From Gammaproteobacteria bacterium (GTDB taxonomy: Bacteria > Pseudomonadota > Gammaproteobacteria > Steroidobacterales > GCA-2729495): a stretch of 64,000 nt of DNA. Of this stretch, positions 17,641-27,238 are shown piece after piece; position 1 is the first letter of the stretch, and every line of letters begins with the position of its first letter. The DNA lies in NCBI GenBank assembly GCA_024229935.1, contig JAAERX010000156.1:1-64000 (forward strand), written 5' to 3'. A program made the position numbers and the translations under genes. The notes beneath the pieces were generated by a model, which was not told the DNA's origin, did no database searches, and worked only from the letters and a program-made list of their open reading frames with translations.

Positions 17641-18957
17641 ATGACTGATCACCATTCTTTAGAAATAGATCACAACCAAAGACGGCTTGGGCCCATATGG
17701 CTATCGCCCGGCATTCTGCCGCGGAATGTAATTACCCTGTTTTACTCTGGTGCCATGGCGATTGGTTTTATCAATCTTTTAAATCTGATTCAGCCATTAC
17801 TGCTCCAGGAAAATTTGCATATGACTGAAGGTGAAGGAGATTTTACTGCTAATTTATACATTGTACTTGAGATCACCACCCTACTGGTAGCTGCACCGCT
17901 AGCCAACCTCTCAGACCTGATTGGCAGGCGGCCTATTTTTTCCAGCGGTTTCATGCTTGTCTGCATGACCCTGATTATCCTGCCAGCTGCAACAACAGGC
18001 ACAGAACTGATGCTCTTTCGCATAGTGGGCTCAATTGGTGTGGCCTGCTGCACAACCATGATCGCCTCTTTATGCGCAGACTACCCACAAAATGCATCAC
18101 GTGGAAAATTTATCGGCCTAAATGGCATATTTACCGCCTTTGGTGTAATTGCACTTGGCTCCGGCCTGACCCAAATGCCAAAAGTATTTACCAGCATGGG
18201 CTATCTGCCATCTGAAAGCATTAGCTACACACTTTGGATTGGCGGTGGGCTGGCATTTATCACCTCACTTGTCACCTTCACCGGGATAAAAAAAGGTCGT
18301 GCAAGCAGCCATGAAGAGAAGCTGCCTTTTCTTGAGAACGCACAAATTGGTTTAAAGGCTATAAAAAACAGCCCGCGTCTTATGCTTGGCTGTGGTGCAA
18401 CCGCTCTGTCACGTGGCGACCTGACTGTGCTGGCTTCCTTTTTCTCACTGTGGATACAAAAAGCAGGCGCAGACAAAGGCATTGAAGCAGTCACGGCCTC
18501 AGCTACATCAGGCAAATTATTTGGCATGATACAACTGTCCATGCTTTGCTCCATGCCATTTATAGCCATTATGGCTGACCGAGTAGATCGGGTTACCAAT
18601 CTCACCATAGGCATTGCACTGGCTGCAATTGGCTACTTCGCATTAGGGCTCTCCCCTGACCCATTTAATTCAGGGCTTATTTATCTTGTGGTAGTGCTGG
18701 CAGGCATAGGTGAAGCCGCCATGATCATTTCAGTACCTGCACTTATAGGTCAGGAAGCGCCCAGTGCTTTACGTGGCTCCATTATCGGGGTTGCTGCCAC
18801 CTTCGGTGCACTAGGGATCATCGCATCAAATAAGGCCGCAGGGTATTTATTTGATAACTGGGACTATCAGGGGCCATTTCTATTCATGGGCACCCTGAAT
18901 ATATGTATGCTCTTATGGGCTATTAAGGTTCAGGCAACAACACAGACCCCCGCCTAA
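17641..18957 (+). CDS. MFS transporter, paralog of 27239-28564
   Basis: Twelve-helix inner-membrane transporter, 438 residues, with NLSDLIGRRPIF as the loop 2-3 signature. It resembles the MFS protein at 27239-28564 along its length: both have a GPxWLxPG segment before helix 1, FIN(L/F)xQP in helix 1, a conserved ExxLH, DFTANLY/GTVTGYL spacing, a (N/A)SRGK-x-x-GLN-type motif and RGD in helix 7. GGAAGTAG lies just before the ATG. The gene is divergent from the lipoprotein SDR and runs 36 bases ahead of the octaheme cytochrome gene, so it may be the first gene of the 17641-23709 operon. Substrate unknown. Confidence 0.88.
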   Translation: MTDHHSLEIDHNQRRLGPIWLSPGILPRNVITLFYSGAMAIGFINLLNLIQPLLLQENLHMTEGEGDFTANLYIVLEITTLLVAAPLANLSDLIGRRPIFSSGFMLVCMTLIILPAATTGTELMLFRIVGSIGVACCTTMIASLCADYPQNASRGKFIGLNGIFTAFGVIALGSGLTQMPKVFTSMGYLPSESISYTLWIGGGLAFITSLVTFTGIKKGRASSHEEKLPFLENAQIGLKAIKNSPRLMLGCGATALSRGDLTVLASFFSLWIQKAGADKGIEAVTASATSGKLFGMIQLSMLCSMPFIAIMADRVDRVTNLTIGIALAAIGYFALGLSPDPFNSGLIYLVVVLAGIGEAAMIISVPALIGQEAPSALRGSIIGVAATFGALGIIASNKAAGYLFDNWDYQGPFLFMGTLNICMLLWAIKVQATTQTPA

Positions 18958-18993
18958 GACTGAAATACAACCCTGCACGCAAAGGAATACAAG

Positions 18994-21216
18994 ATGCGGC
19001 CCAAAAAAAGGGTAATTATTTTAAAGCTGGCACTAATATTAACAACTATAGTAATTACTGCCTGTGACAATAGTAATACTTCCAGTGGGCCTTCAAACAG
19101 CCCAATAAAAAAAGATGGTTTTGCAGGAACCACATCCTGTACCAACTGTCATGATACTGAAGCCTCCCTGTGGCGTAATTCCCATCATGACCTCGCCATG
19201 CAGACAGCCACACCCGACACAGCACTTGGTGATTTCAACGCAAGTAAATTTGAGCACAATAATATAACCAGCCAGTTTTTTACCAAGGACAAGGAACTGT
19301 TTGTAGAGACTGACGGCAGTACTGGTCAGTTGGAAGTTTTTCCTGTTCGCTATACTTTTGGTGTATACCCTCTGCAGCAGTATCTTATTGAACTTCCAAA
19401 TAAAAAAATCCAGGCCCTGAGTATTGCCTGGGATAGTCGACCTGCCGCCGAAGGCGGTCAACGATGGTTTCACCTTTATGGAGATGAGCCTATTGACCAT
19501 ACCGATGTATTGCACTGGACCCAACCAAGCCAAAATTGGGAAACAATGTGTGCAGATTGTCATTCAACAAATCTAATCAGTAACTATTCACTACCAGATG
19601 ATCATTTTGAAACCAGCTGGTCAGAATTAAATGTTGGTTGTGAAGCCTGTCATGGCCCGGGTGAAAAGCATACAGTCTGGGCGAATAATAAAAACACAGA
19701 CAATGAAGATAAAGACACCGATAATGGTTTAGAACTGCATTTTACTGAGCGACTGAATGCTAGCTGGATACTTGATTCAGACACAGGTAACAGTCAACGC
19801 AGCACTCCACAAAGCTCAGATGTTGAAATTAATGCCTGTGCTGCATGTCATTCACGCCGTGCACGCATAAGCAATAACACAAATCCTGCAACACCATTTC
19901 TCGACACCTACACACCTACCCTGATTGAACAGCCGCTCTACCATAGTGACGGTCAGATTCTGGATGAAGTATATGTTTATGGCTCATTTCTACAAAGCCG
20001 TATGCATCAGGCAGGGGTAACCTGCAGTGACTGTCATGACCCACACAGCCTGGAGTTACGGGCACCTGGACCAGCTGTATGCCTGCAATGTCATGCCAGT
20101 AATAAGTTCACCACAGCAGAACACCAGTTGCATGATTCCAATGTGGCAAACTGTATTGACTGTCATATGCCCGCAACAACATATATGCAAATAGATTCAC
20201 GCAATGATCACAGCTTCAGGATCCCCAGGCCCGAATTCACCACAACCCATGGCATACCAAATGCATGCAACAACTGTCACAGCGACAAAGACGCAAGCTG
20301 GGCCGCAGCAATACTGAACGATAATGGCCGACTTAATACCACTGACACCCCTCATTGGAGTGAGCTTTTTACCAGTGCAAATCAAATTGATCAGGCCTCA
20401 ATGGAAGCACTGACAAAAATAGCCATAGACCTATCTGTCCCAACTATTATTCGTGCCAGCGCCATCAGTCGATTACGGCTTGGTGACAGCCGCGCAGCTG
20501 AACAGCTCATTAACAGGCTGGTCATCAGTCAGGAGCCCCTCATACGCTGGAGTGCAGCACGAGCTCTACAAAACTCCCACCCTGCTTTAACAGCCAAAAT
20601 CGGGCCGGTACTCTTAAATGACTCCATAAAATCAGTACGCATATCCGCAGCCAGAGCATTAGCAGGCATTGATCCGGTAATGCTGGCACCGGGCACATAT
20701 GCTGATTTACAAACAGGCTTTACTGAATATATTGAGGCCCAGATGGTTCAATCTGAACGTACAGAATCCCATATTAATGTTGCAAATATGCATCGCTTAC
20801 AGGGTCACTTGGATCTTGCGGAACAGGAATATTTAATAGCAATTACCCTAAACCCCAGTTTTGTTCCTGCCTATGTCAATCTTGCCGATCTATACCGTGA
20901 ACAAAATCTAGAACACAAAGCTGAAAAAATATTGCGCAAAGGACTGGAAAGGATTTCAATGCAGGCTGACCTTCAGCATGCTCTTGGCTTATCACTTATC
21001 AGGCAAAAGCGCCTTCCAGAAGCTACAGTAGAGCTTCAACTGGCTGCTGAGTCCTCTGAGGCTACAGCCAGATTTGCACTGGTTTATGCAGTCGCACTAA
21101 ATAGTCAGGGAAAAACCAGTGAAGCCATTAAGGTTCTGGAGAATGCTCTTAGAAAATTCACCCATGACCCTGCACTTATTAATGCTTTTTCTGAATTCAA
21201 TGCACAACTAGAGTAA
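18994..21216 (+). CDS. Octaheme c-type cytochrome lipoprotein with HEAT-like and TPR C-terminal repeats
   Basis: Envelope multiheme cytochrome, 740 residues. The lipobox-like ITAC ends at Cys24. Eight CxxCH heme-binding motifs begin at residues 49, 186, 216, 282, 344, 363, 387 and 425; heme 1 is set apart from the remaining seven. After the heme domain come HEAT-like helical repeats (about 450-570, including IRASAISRLRLGD and IRWSAARALQ) and TPR repeats (about 590-735, NVANMHRLQGHLDLAEQEY, AYVNLADLYREQNLEHKAEK). Multiheme-TPR proteins are known in several bacterial groups, but their partners are mostly undefined. The repeats suggest docking to another protein. AGGAAT lies 9 bases before the ATG. 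Followed closely by the MBL and amine oxidase genes. Needs the Ccm heme-attachment system, not seen here. Confidence 0.92.
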   Translation: MRPKKRVIILKLALILTTIVITACDNSNTSSGPSNSPIKKDGFAGTTSCTNCHDTEASLWRNSHHDLAMQTATPDTALGDFNASKFEHNNITSQFFTKDKELFVETDGSTGQLEVFPVRYTFGVYPLQQYLIELPNKKIQALSIAWDSRPAAEGGQRWFHLYGDEPIDHTDVLHWTQPSQNWETMCADCHSTNLISNYSLPDDHFETSWSELNVGCEACHGPGEKHTVWANNKNTDNEDKDTDNGLELHFTERLNASWILDSDTGNSQRSTPQSSDVEINACAACHSRRARISNNTNPATPFLDTYTPTLIEQPLYHSDGQILDEVYVYGSFLQSRMHQAGVTCSDCHDPHSLELRAPGPAVCLQCHASNKFTTAEHQLHDSNVANCIDCHMPATTYMQIDSRNDHSFRIPRPEFTTTHGIPNACNNCHSDKDASWAAAILNDNGRLNTTDTPHWSELFTSANQIDQASMEALTKIAIDLSVPTIIRASAISRLRLGDSRAAEQLINRLVISQEPLIRWSAARALQNSHPALTAKIGPVLLNDSIKSVRISAARALAGIDPVMLAPGTYADLQTGFTEYIEAQMVQSERTESHINVANMHRLQGHLDLAEQEYLIAITLNPSFVPAYVNLADLYREQNLEHKAEKILRKGLERISMQADLQHALGLSLIRQKRLPEATVELQLAAESSEATARFALVYAVALNSQGKTSEAIKVLENALRKFTHDPALINAFSEFNAQLE

Positions 21217-21236
21217 ATTTCAAGCAGGTAAATTGC

Positions 21237-22190
21237 ATGCTCAAACCACAGCAAATCCCCTTGAGGCTTCTTGCTTCAGCTGCCCTGATAACATTCATGC
21301 TACAGGCCGCCCAGGCACAGTTTGTACCCCCCGGGATTGAACCAATTTCCACGGAAAAACTGGCTGATAACCTTTATGCTTTTCGTTGGGGAGCTTATCG
21401 CAGTATATTTATGGTAACTGCAGCAGGCGTCATTGTGACAGATCCTATTTCTCCCGAAGCTGCCACTGAATACCGAAAAGCCATTGCTCAAATTACTGAC
21501 AAACCAGTTAAATATGTCGTGTATTCACATGCACACTGGGATCACGCAAGAGGTGGCAGTATATTTAAAGATGAAGGTGCGACTTTTATCTCGCAACAAC
21601 GGTGTATTCGTAATTTTAATGATTCACCCAACACCGATATAGTTGCGCCTGATATTACCTTTGACAAAAGCTACAGTGTAGAGCTTGGCGGGCAAGCTCT
21701 TGAGCTCTACTACTTCGGCCCCAGTCATGGAACCTGCCTGATTGTTATGATCCCAAGCCCCCATAAGATGATTTATACGGTTGATATCATGACACCAAGA
21801 CCAGCGGGTGGTGGCTATCTACCATGGGACCCCCAGGTGGCAGATTTTCACTTTTATAATGCCGTTGAATACCTGCAGGCTCTTGAAGCGCTTGTTGATG
21901 AAAAAAATATTAGCACTGTAATTGGCGCTCATCTCGTTCCATTGCCACAAGGTAAAGGAACGTTTTTTGCAGCCTCCAGTACCGGGCCCATTATACAAAT
22001 TACCGAACGCCGTGAATTCTGGGAAAAGCTCATGCAGGCAGTTAAATCAGAAATGGACAGCGGGACAGAAAGTTTCATGGTATCAGCTAAGCTTGATAAG
22101 ACACCATGGGAGAATATTCGTGGTTATAACAAACGAAAGTTTAAGCAACTGGTTGATCGAATAGCTGCCTACTATGCCATCGGCAAATGA
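21237..22190 (+). CDS. Secreted metallo-beta-lactamase-fold hydrolase
   Basis: Periplasmic zinc hydrolase of the MBL superfamily. A Sec signal peptide ends near AQAQ (about residue 28). The metal motif HAHWDH is at 98-103, with a further His in GPSHGTC, an Asp in YTVDIM and a late His in VIGAHLVP, together giving the usual dinuclear site. The sequence resembles the SoxH/quinoprotein-relay-type MBL hydrolases rather than classical beta-lactamases, but substrate cannot be inferred. It begins 20 bases after the octaheme cytochrome and precedes the amine oxidase gene, so all three probably form one transcript. AGCAGG lies about 10 bases ahead of the ATG. Confidence 0.88.
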   Translation: MLKPQQIPLRLLASAALITFMLQAAQAQFVPPGIEPISTEKLADNLYAFRWGAYRSIFMVTAAGVIVTDPISPEAATEYRKAIAQITDKPVKYVVYSHAHWDHARGGSIFKDEGATFISQQRCIRNFNDSPNTDIVAPDITFDKSYSVELGGQALELYYFGPSHGTCLIVMIPSPHKMIYTVDIMTPRPAGGGYLPWDPQVADFHFYNAVEYLQALEALVDEKNISTVIGAHLVPLPQGKGTFFAASSTGPIIQITERREFWEKLMQAVKSEMDSGTESFMVSAKLDKTPWENIRGYNKRKFKQLVDRIAAYYAIGK

Positions 22191-22257
22191 ATACTATTAG
22201 TTAGTCGTTCAGAATTAACCCAATTTATTAAAACTGCATTTTCGGGGTCAGATAAAT

Positions 22258-23709
22258 ATGAACCACTCTACAACTGGCATGAATCGTCGCACCTTATTAA
22301 AAGCCATAAGCAGCATACCCCTCCTTACAGCAGCAGGACCTGTACGAGCACTTAACAAATCTGATGTGATTGTAATAGGCGCAGGACTCTCCGGCTTAAA
22401 TGCCGCACTCTTACTGGAATCTTCTGGAATGAACGTTACAGTTCTTGAGGGCAGAAACCGTATAGGTGGGCGTGTTCAATCATTGCGCAATATTCCTGGC
22501 AACCCTGAGGTTGGAGGGACTGCCTTTGGCCCTGGCTATGCACGCCTGGTAGATGCCGCCAATAAATACGGCGCCGAGCTTATTGATATAACGCCCATCA
22601 TTCCTTATTTTTTCAACCGTCAGATCAATCTGCAAAACCAATTCATTTCAAATGATGAATGGGCAACCAGCCCATTAAACCCATTTCCAGAGCAGTTTAA
22701 AAAGTTGCCGCCATATGGCTACTACAACATCTTAATGGGGTCTATTAACCCTCTCGAAACTACGGATGCGTGGGTTGACCCGGCCAATGCCAAATTCGAC
22801 ATATCCTTACACGACTGGCTAAAGCAAATGGGGCAAACGGATGCGGCAATTGAACTGGCCTATAACACCAACCCTACCCATGGCATGTCAGCTCATGATA
22901 TTTCTGCACTAATGGCTATGCAGTCTGCCTCCTTTGGCGGCATGCAACGAAAACTTGTTGCCAATAACCCAGTTAAAGGATATACCGCCAAGGGCGGCAA
23001 TCAATCTATCCCTGAGGCCATGGCCAATGCACTTAAATCCGAGGTCATACTTAATACGGAAATTATTGGAATCCGCTCTAATGCTGATGGTGTCGAAGTG
23101 CATAGCTCTGATGGCACGATACATCGGGCGCAGCGAGTCATTTCCTCCATGCCCTGTACAACATTACGACGGGTAAAAATTGATCCGGTAATGACAGGCA
23201 AACAGGAATTGGCTGTTCATACCCTGCAATCACAAATTATTAATCAACTCCATTTAATTGCCAAAACCCCCTATTGGGAACAAGATGGAATGAGCCCAAA
23301 TATGTTTACAGATAGTCTGGCCGGCATGGTGATTGCTGAACATAAAGGTGACAAACCTGCAGATGTCACCAGCCTTACTGTTTGGTTGCGTGGTGATCGG
23401 GCTGCATGGGCAGATCAGGTAGATACACAAGTTGCCATCAATGCAGTTGTCGCAGATCTTGAACGTTTACGCCCTGCCGCAAAAGGTCAATTAGAGGTTG
23501 CGGGTTATAAATCATGGTACCGGGATCCCTTCTCATCGGGCGACTGGTCAATCTTTGCACCCGGCCAGGTCACAGCATTTGCAAGTGATATTGCCAACCC
23601 CCATGGACGTCTCCACTTTTGCGGCGAGCATACAGCCGTCTCTAATCGCGGCATGGAAGGCGCAATGGAATCCGGCGAACGAGCCGCTCTTGAGATACTC
23701 AGTGCTTAG
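22258..23709 (+). CDS. Tat-exported flavin monoamine oxidase-like protein
   Basis: FAD-dependent amine oxidase family (MAO/LSD1/polyamine oxidase fold), 483 residues. Begins with a twin-arginine signal NRRTLLKA (Arg10-Arg11) and a hydrophobic stretch ending near AAG. FAD motif GAGLSG at 41-46, followed by VLEGRNRIGGRVQS, which is diagnostic of the family. The C-terminal FAD-contacting segment HFCGEHTAVSNRGMEGAMESG is intact. It is predicted to fold and bind FAD before export, then oxidise an amine or a related hydride donor in the periplasm; electrons could pass to O2 or to the adjacent octaheme cytochrome. Third gene of the cytochrome-MBL-amine oxidase run. Start supported by an ATG 7 codons before the Tat motif. 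Confidence 0.9.
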   Translation: MNHSTTGMNRRTLLKAISSIPLLTAAGPVRALNKSDVIVIGAGLSGLNAALLLESSGMNVTVLEGRNRIGGRVQSLRNIPGNPEVGGTAFGPGYARLVDAANKYGAELIDITPIIPYFFNRQINLQNQFISNDEWATSPLNPFPEQFKKLPPYGYYNILMGSINPLETTDAWVDPANAKFDISLHDWLKQMGQTDAAIELAYNTNPTHGMSAHDISALMAMQSASFGGMQRKLVANNPVKGYTAKGGNQSIPEAMANALKSEVILNTEIIGIRSNADGVEVHSSDGTIHRAQRVISSMPCTTLRRVKIDPVMTGKQELAVHTLQSQIINQLHLIAKTPYWEQDGMSPNMFTDSLAGMVIAEHKGDKPADVTSLTVWLRGDRAAWADQVDTQVAINAVVADLERLRPAAKGQLEVAGYKSWYRDPFSSGDWSIFAPGQVTAFASDIANPHGRLHFCGEHTAVSNRGMEGAMESGERAALEILSA

Positions 23710-23721
23710 TAAGGCATAACA

Positions 23722-24495
23722 TCAGGCGTTTGAGGCTGACTCCACTCGCCTGGTGGCTGGCAAACGAAGCAATAATGGCCTTATAGCAATGGCCACAATT
23801 GCTGTAATGGCAAACGCACCGAGCACAAAGGTCCAGCTCTGTGGCTGAGCTTCAGCACCACCATGTATACCCCATGCCAGAAACAGCACGCCCGAAGAAG
23901 CAGAAGCCGTTGTAAAACCATGCAGCACCTGTGCACCTGTCTTTAACAGGCAGCCAAAGAAATACATTGTCAGCGGCGACAACAATAACTGTATGAAAAT
24001 GACAGGGTCTTCAAATCTCAGGTAGGCAGCCACCATGGATAGCAAGCCCAGCACAGTCAGTGGCAAAAAAATTGCTACCTGCCGGAAATACAACCATGGA
24101 AAAATTGCAATAAAAATAACACTGATCAGTATGGCCAAGATATTATTACCCATACATGCAACCAGAATTGCGCCCTGACTCATGACAATCAACCAGAAAA
24201 ACATGAAGTCGCAAAATCCGGCGCCTTCCGCACTTCCTGTTTCTGCTGTCAGATACCAGCGATCTATAGCATTCTGGCCAATTTCAAAAGCGCTGCCCGC
24301 CATCATTAGCCCGGTGGCAAAGAACATGAAAAGTGGATAATCAGTGCGCATCACAACAAAATCCCAGTGATGTACCAGAGCAGTAATTAGCACAAGGGGC
24401 ACTAGAAGAGCATACAGATGCGCGCCCAGCACCCATATGGCCGTTGGCAGCGGCAGCTGAATATCATTTTGAATATTGTAACTGCTACTCATCAT
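23722..24495 (-). CDS. Polytopic membrane protein of unknown function
   Basis: Not recognised. About 257 residues with seven or eight hydrophobic segments and short polar loops, so an integral inner-membrane protein. The open frame extends to 24633, but the ATG pair at 24495/24492 is preferred: GGAG sits 7-8 bases upstream, and the longer version would add a non-hydrophobic leader overlapping the next gene's upstream region. Notable segments are ALVHHWDFVV, a QNAIDRWYL loop with charged residues and a histidine-containing AWGIHGGAEAQPQ loop near the C-terminus. Converges on the amine oxidase gene with a 12-base gap. Confidence 0.65.
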   Translation of the reverse strand: MMSSSYNIQNDIQLPLPTAIWVLGAHLYALLVPLVLITALVHHWDFVVMRTDYPLFMFFATGLMMAGSAFEIGQNAIDRWYLTAETGSAEGAGFCDFMFFWLIVMSQGAILVACMGNNILAILISVIFIAIFPWLYFRQVAIFLPLTVLGLLSMVAAYLRFEDPVIFIQLLLSPLTMYFFGCLLKTGAQVLHGFTTASASSGVLFLAWGIHGGAEAQPQSWTFVLGAFAITAIVAIAIRPLLLRLPATRRVESASNA

Positions 24496-24676
24496 CAAGC
24501 CCCTCCCATATCCAGAATTGAGTATTCGCCTCTCTAAAAACCATTTATACATGATTGTCCCTCCAGATATAACAGAGGGGCATACATCAGCACTTTGTGG
24601 GCAGGGCTGGACTCCGCCACTCACCTCATACAAAATGCCAAGCCATTTTCTCCGGCAAACACAACAGAGACACGCT

Positions 24677-25918
24677 ATGTCAATGATTAAGCCTTTTCGT
24701 GGACTACGGCCAGCGCCAGGATGTGCTGCCGATGTTGCCGCACCACCCTATGACGTACTGAATACAGCTGAGGCCCGTATTCGGGCAGAGGGTCGTCCAT
24801 GGAGCTTTTTGCATATTTCCAAACCAGAGATTGACCTGCCTGAGGGAACTGACCCTTATTCAGCCGAGGTATACGCAAAAGGTGCTGAAAATCTGCAAAA
24901 ACAGATTAGTGAAAAAATCCTCATGCGGGACCCTGACCCCTGCTACTACGTTTACCGCCTGCGCATGGGCAAGCATATACAGACCGGACTGGTATTTATT
25001 GGCTCTGTTGCCGACTACGATAAAAATAAAATTCGCAAACATGAATTCACTCGCCCAGCAAAAGAGGATGACCGTGTAAGACAAATCACAGCACTTAATG
25101 CCCAAACCGGACCCGTGCTTCTGGCTTATCGAAATAATTCTGAAGTAAACATGATCTTTGCCAGCATTGTGACAAACGAACCAACCTATGACCTGGTTGC
25201 TGATGATGATGTTGCCCACACACTGTGGGTTGTAGATGATCAAGCCAAGATAGACCGACTAACCGGGATCTTTGACTCAATGGCGGCTCTATATATTGCA
25301 GATGGACATCATCGATCTGCATCAGGCTCTCGAGTATCAAAAGCAAAAAACACACAAGAAGGAACGCAGGCTGGTGAAAACTCTTGGGATTACTTCCTGT
25401 GTGTTGCATTCCCGCACAATGAGACACAAATATTTGATTACAACCGTGTCCTGAAAGATCTGAACGGACATACAAAGGATGAGTTACTCGAAAAAATTGC
25501 AGCACACTTTCATATTGAGTGTGCAGATGCACAAGCAAAACCAGATAAACCTGAGAATTTTGGCATGTACCTGAGTGGCCAGTGGTACAAACTTAAGATC
25601 AATGATCAACGTGTACCTAAGGCGGACCCCGTAGCCAGCCTTGATGTCAGCCTGCTTCAGGACAACCTCATTGCACCATTACTTGGCGTAAAAGACCCAC
25701 GCACTGATAATCGCATTGATTTTGTTGGTGGCATACGCGGCCTTGATGAACTTGAACGGCGGGTTGATAGTGGAGAAATGGAAATTGCCTTTGCTCTATA
25801 TCCAACCAGCATGGAGGCACTTTTTGCTGTTGCAGATGCTAATGAGGTAATGCCACCAAAATCCACCTGGTTTGAACCTAAACTTGCAGATGGCCTGATT
25901 TCCCACGTTCTGGATTAG
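24677..25918 (+). CDS. DUF1015 family protein
   Basis: Member of the DUF1015 family (uncharacterised conserved protein), recognised from IKPFRGLRPAPGCAADVAAPPYDVLN at the N-terminus and the central IADGHHRSASGSR motif, plus the LD-x-S-x-LQ-x-x-x-x-x-PLLG segment near the C-terminus. The conserved His-His-Arg of ADGHHR may be catalytic, but the function is not established. The frame is open from 24518, but the ATG at 24677 places the start exactly before the family's conserved N-terminus and gives the usual length of about 413 residues. No signal peptide; cytoplasmic. Confidence 0.88.
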   Translation: MSMIKPFRGLRPAPGCAADVAAPPYDVLNTAEARIRAEGRPWSFLHISKPEIDLPEGTDPYSAEVYAKGAENLQKQISEKILMRDPDPCYYVYRLRMGKHIQTGLVFIGSVADYDKNKIRKHEFTRPAKEDDRVRQITALNAQTGPVLLAYRNNSEVNMIFASIVTNEPTYDLVADDDVAHTLWVVDDQAKIDRLTGIFDSMAALYIADGHHRSASGSRVSKAKNTQEGTQAGENSWDYFLCVAFPHNETQIFDYNRVLKDLNGHTKDELLEKIAAHFHIECADAQAKPDKPENFGMYLSGQWYKLKINDQRVPKADPVASLDVSLLQDNLIAPLLGVKDPRTDNRIDFVGGIRGLDELERRVDSGEMEIAFALYPTSMEALFAVADANEVMPPKSTWFEPKLADGLISHVLD

Positions 25919-25987
25919 CAGTTTTTCAGTTACCGGCCACACTGCGAACCAATATGAGCAGCCCGACACGTTAGAATCTATATCACT

Positions 25988-26734
25988 ATGTCTGAACCTA
26001 CTCCAGAACTGCCCAAGCAATGGATCAAGGGGCTCGTCCCTACGATGAATGACAAGGGCTTCATGTTTGAAGTGCTGGATGAGTATGCAGATGAATTCAT
26101 ACGCAGCTCCAGTACACCTGACAATGAAATGCTGGATATTGGCTGTGCATATGGTGTAGCAACTATCCCCGCACTAAGAAAAGGCGCACGAATCACTGCA
26201 TGTGACATGGATAGACGACATCTTGATATCCTAAAGAGTCGCGCCCCGGAAGATATGCATGACCGCCTTACTTTATTTACAGGCGCCTTACCTGATATAG
26301 ATTTACAGGACAATTACTACAACGCTATTTTATGTTCTCGTGTGCTGCACTTCCTGTCTGGTGATGAAATTGATGCAAGCATACGCAACATGTTCCGCTG
26401 GTTAAAACCCGGGGGGCACCTGTATCTTGTAGCAGATACACCATGGGGAATTTGGCGAAATTTTATCCCAACCTGGGAAAAGAACGTGGCTAACCACGAA
26501 CGTTGGCCTGGCCATATGCCTAAACCTATTAATTTCCTGCCTTACAAGCCCAGCAGCGATGACGTAGGCCCACCCCTGATGAACCTTCTTGACCCCACCT
26601 TATTACGACGCACCTGTGAAGAAGCAGGCTTCATTGTTGATAAAGCAAGCTTTGTTGATCGTAGTGATTTTGGTGACAAGGGAAGAATGGATGGTCGCGA
26701 AAACTGTGGGCTTGCTGCACACAAACCTGACTAA
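25988..26734 (+). CDS. Class I SAM-dependent methyltransferase
   Basis: Rossmann-fold methyltransferase, 248 residues. Motif I MLDIGCAYGVATI binds S-adenosylmethionine, followed by ACDMDRRHLDIL (acidic residue after strand 2), NAILCSRVLHFLSG (motif IV region) and RWLKPGGHLYLVAD (post-motif). This is typical of the methyltransferase type 11/25 group acting on small molecules. No recognition of substrate is possible. Located 69 bases after DUF1015 and 30 bases before the VOC gene on the same strand, so the three may be cotranscribed. No strong ribosome-binding site is seen before the ATG. Confidence 0.88.
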   Translation: MSEPTPELPKQWIKGLVPTMNDKGFMFEVLDEYADEFIRSSSTPDNEMLDIGCAYGVATIPALRKGARITACDMDRRHLDILKSRAPEDMHDRLTLFTGALPDIDLQDNYYNAILCSRVLHFLSGDEIDASIRNMFRWLKPGGHLYLVADTPWGIWRNFIPTWEKNVANHERWPGHMPKPINFLPYKPSSDDVGPPLMNLLDPTLLRRTCEEAGFIVDKASFVDRSDFGDKGRMDGRENCGLAAHKPD

Positions 26735-26764
26735 CGTATTCCAGCTTTAAAGGGCATCTGATTA

Positions 26765-27199
26765 ATGATCAAAGGATTTCACCATGCTGCGATATCAACA
26801 CCTGACCTAAAGCGTTGTATTGAGTTTTATACCCGTATTATCGGTGGTGAAGTTGCCTGGTCCTTTGGCTGGCCAGAGGGAACTCATGAAGCAGATGAGG
26901 TAACAGGGTTGCAGAATTCAGCCGCAGAGGCCGCCATGCTTAAAATTGGTGATAGCTTTCTTGAAGTATTCCAGTTCACTTCACCTGAGCCACAGCCTCA
27001 AGCCGGTGACCGACCTGTTAATAACCATGGCATCACTCATATCTGCCTTGAAGTAGAGAACATACAGGAAGAATATACGCGTCTGCTGGCAGCAGGGGTG
27101 CCGTTTAATTGCCCACCACAAAATCAAGATGGCAGTTCCATGGTATATGGGCGTGACCCAGACGGAAATATCATTGAATTAATTGAATTTACAGCTTAA
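26765..27199 (+). CDS. VOC family protein (glyoxalase/dioxygenase fold)
   Basis: Vicinal oxygen chelate protein of 144 residues, one pair of beta-alpha-beta-beta-beta modules. The first metal-type position is in GFHHAAIST, the second half has GITHICLEVENI and the terminal MVYGRDPDGNIIELIEF motif is characteristic. Could be a glyoxalase-like isomerase, an extradiol-type dioxygenase relative or a metabolite-binding protein; the family does not determine which. Downstream of the methyltransferase by 30 bases. Converges on the MFS gene. Confidence 0.88.
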   Translation: MIKGFHHAAISTPDLKRCIEFYTRIIGGEVAWSFGWPEGTHEADEVTGLQNSAAEAAMLKIGDSFLEVFQFTSPEPQPQAGDRPVNNHGITHICLEVENIQEEYTRLLAAGVPFNCPPQNQDGSSMVYGRDPDGNIIELIEFTA

Positions 27200-27238
27200 T
27201 AACTGCATTTCTACACTACTGCAAGACACCTTCATAAC

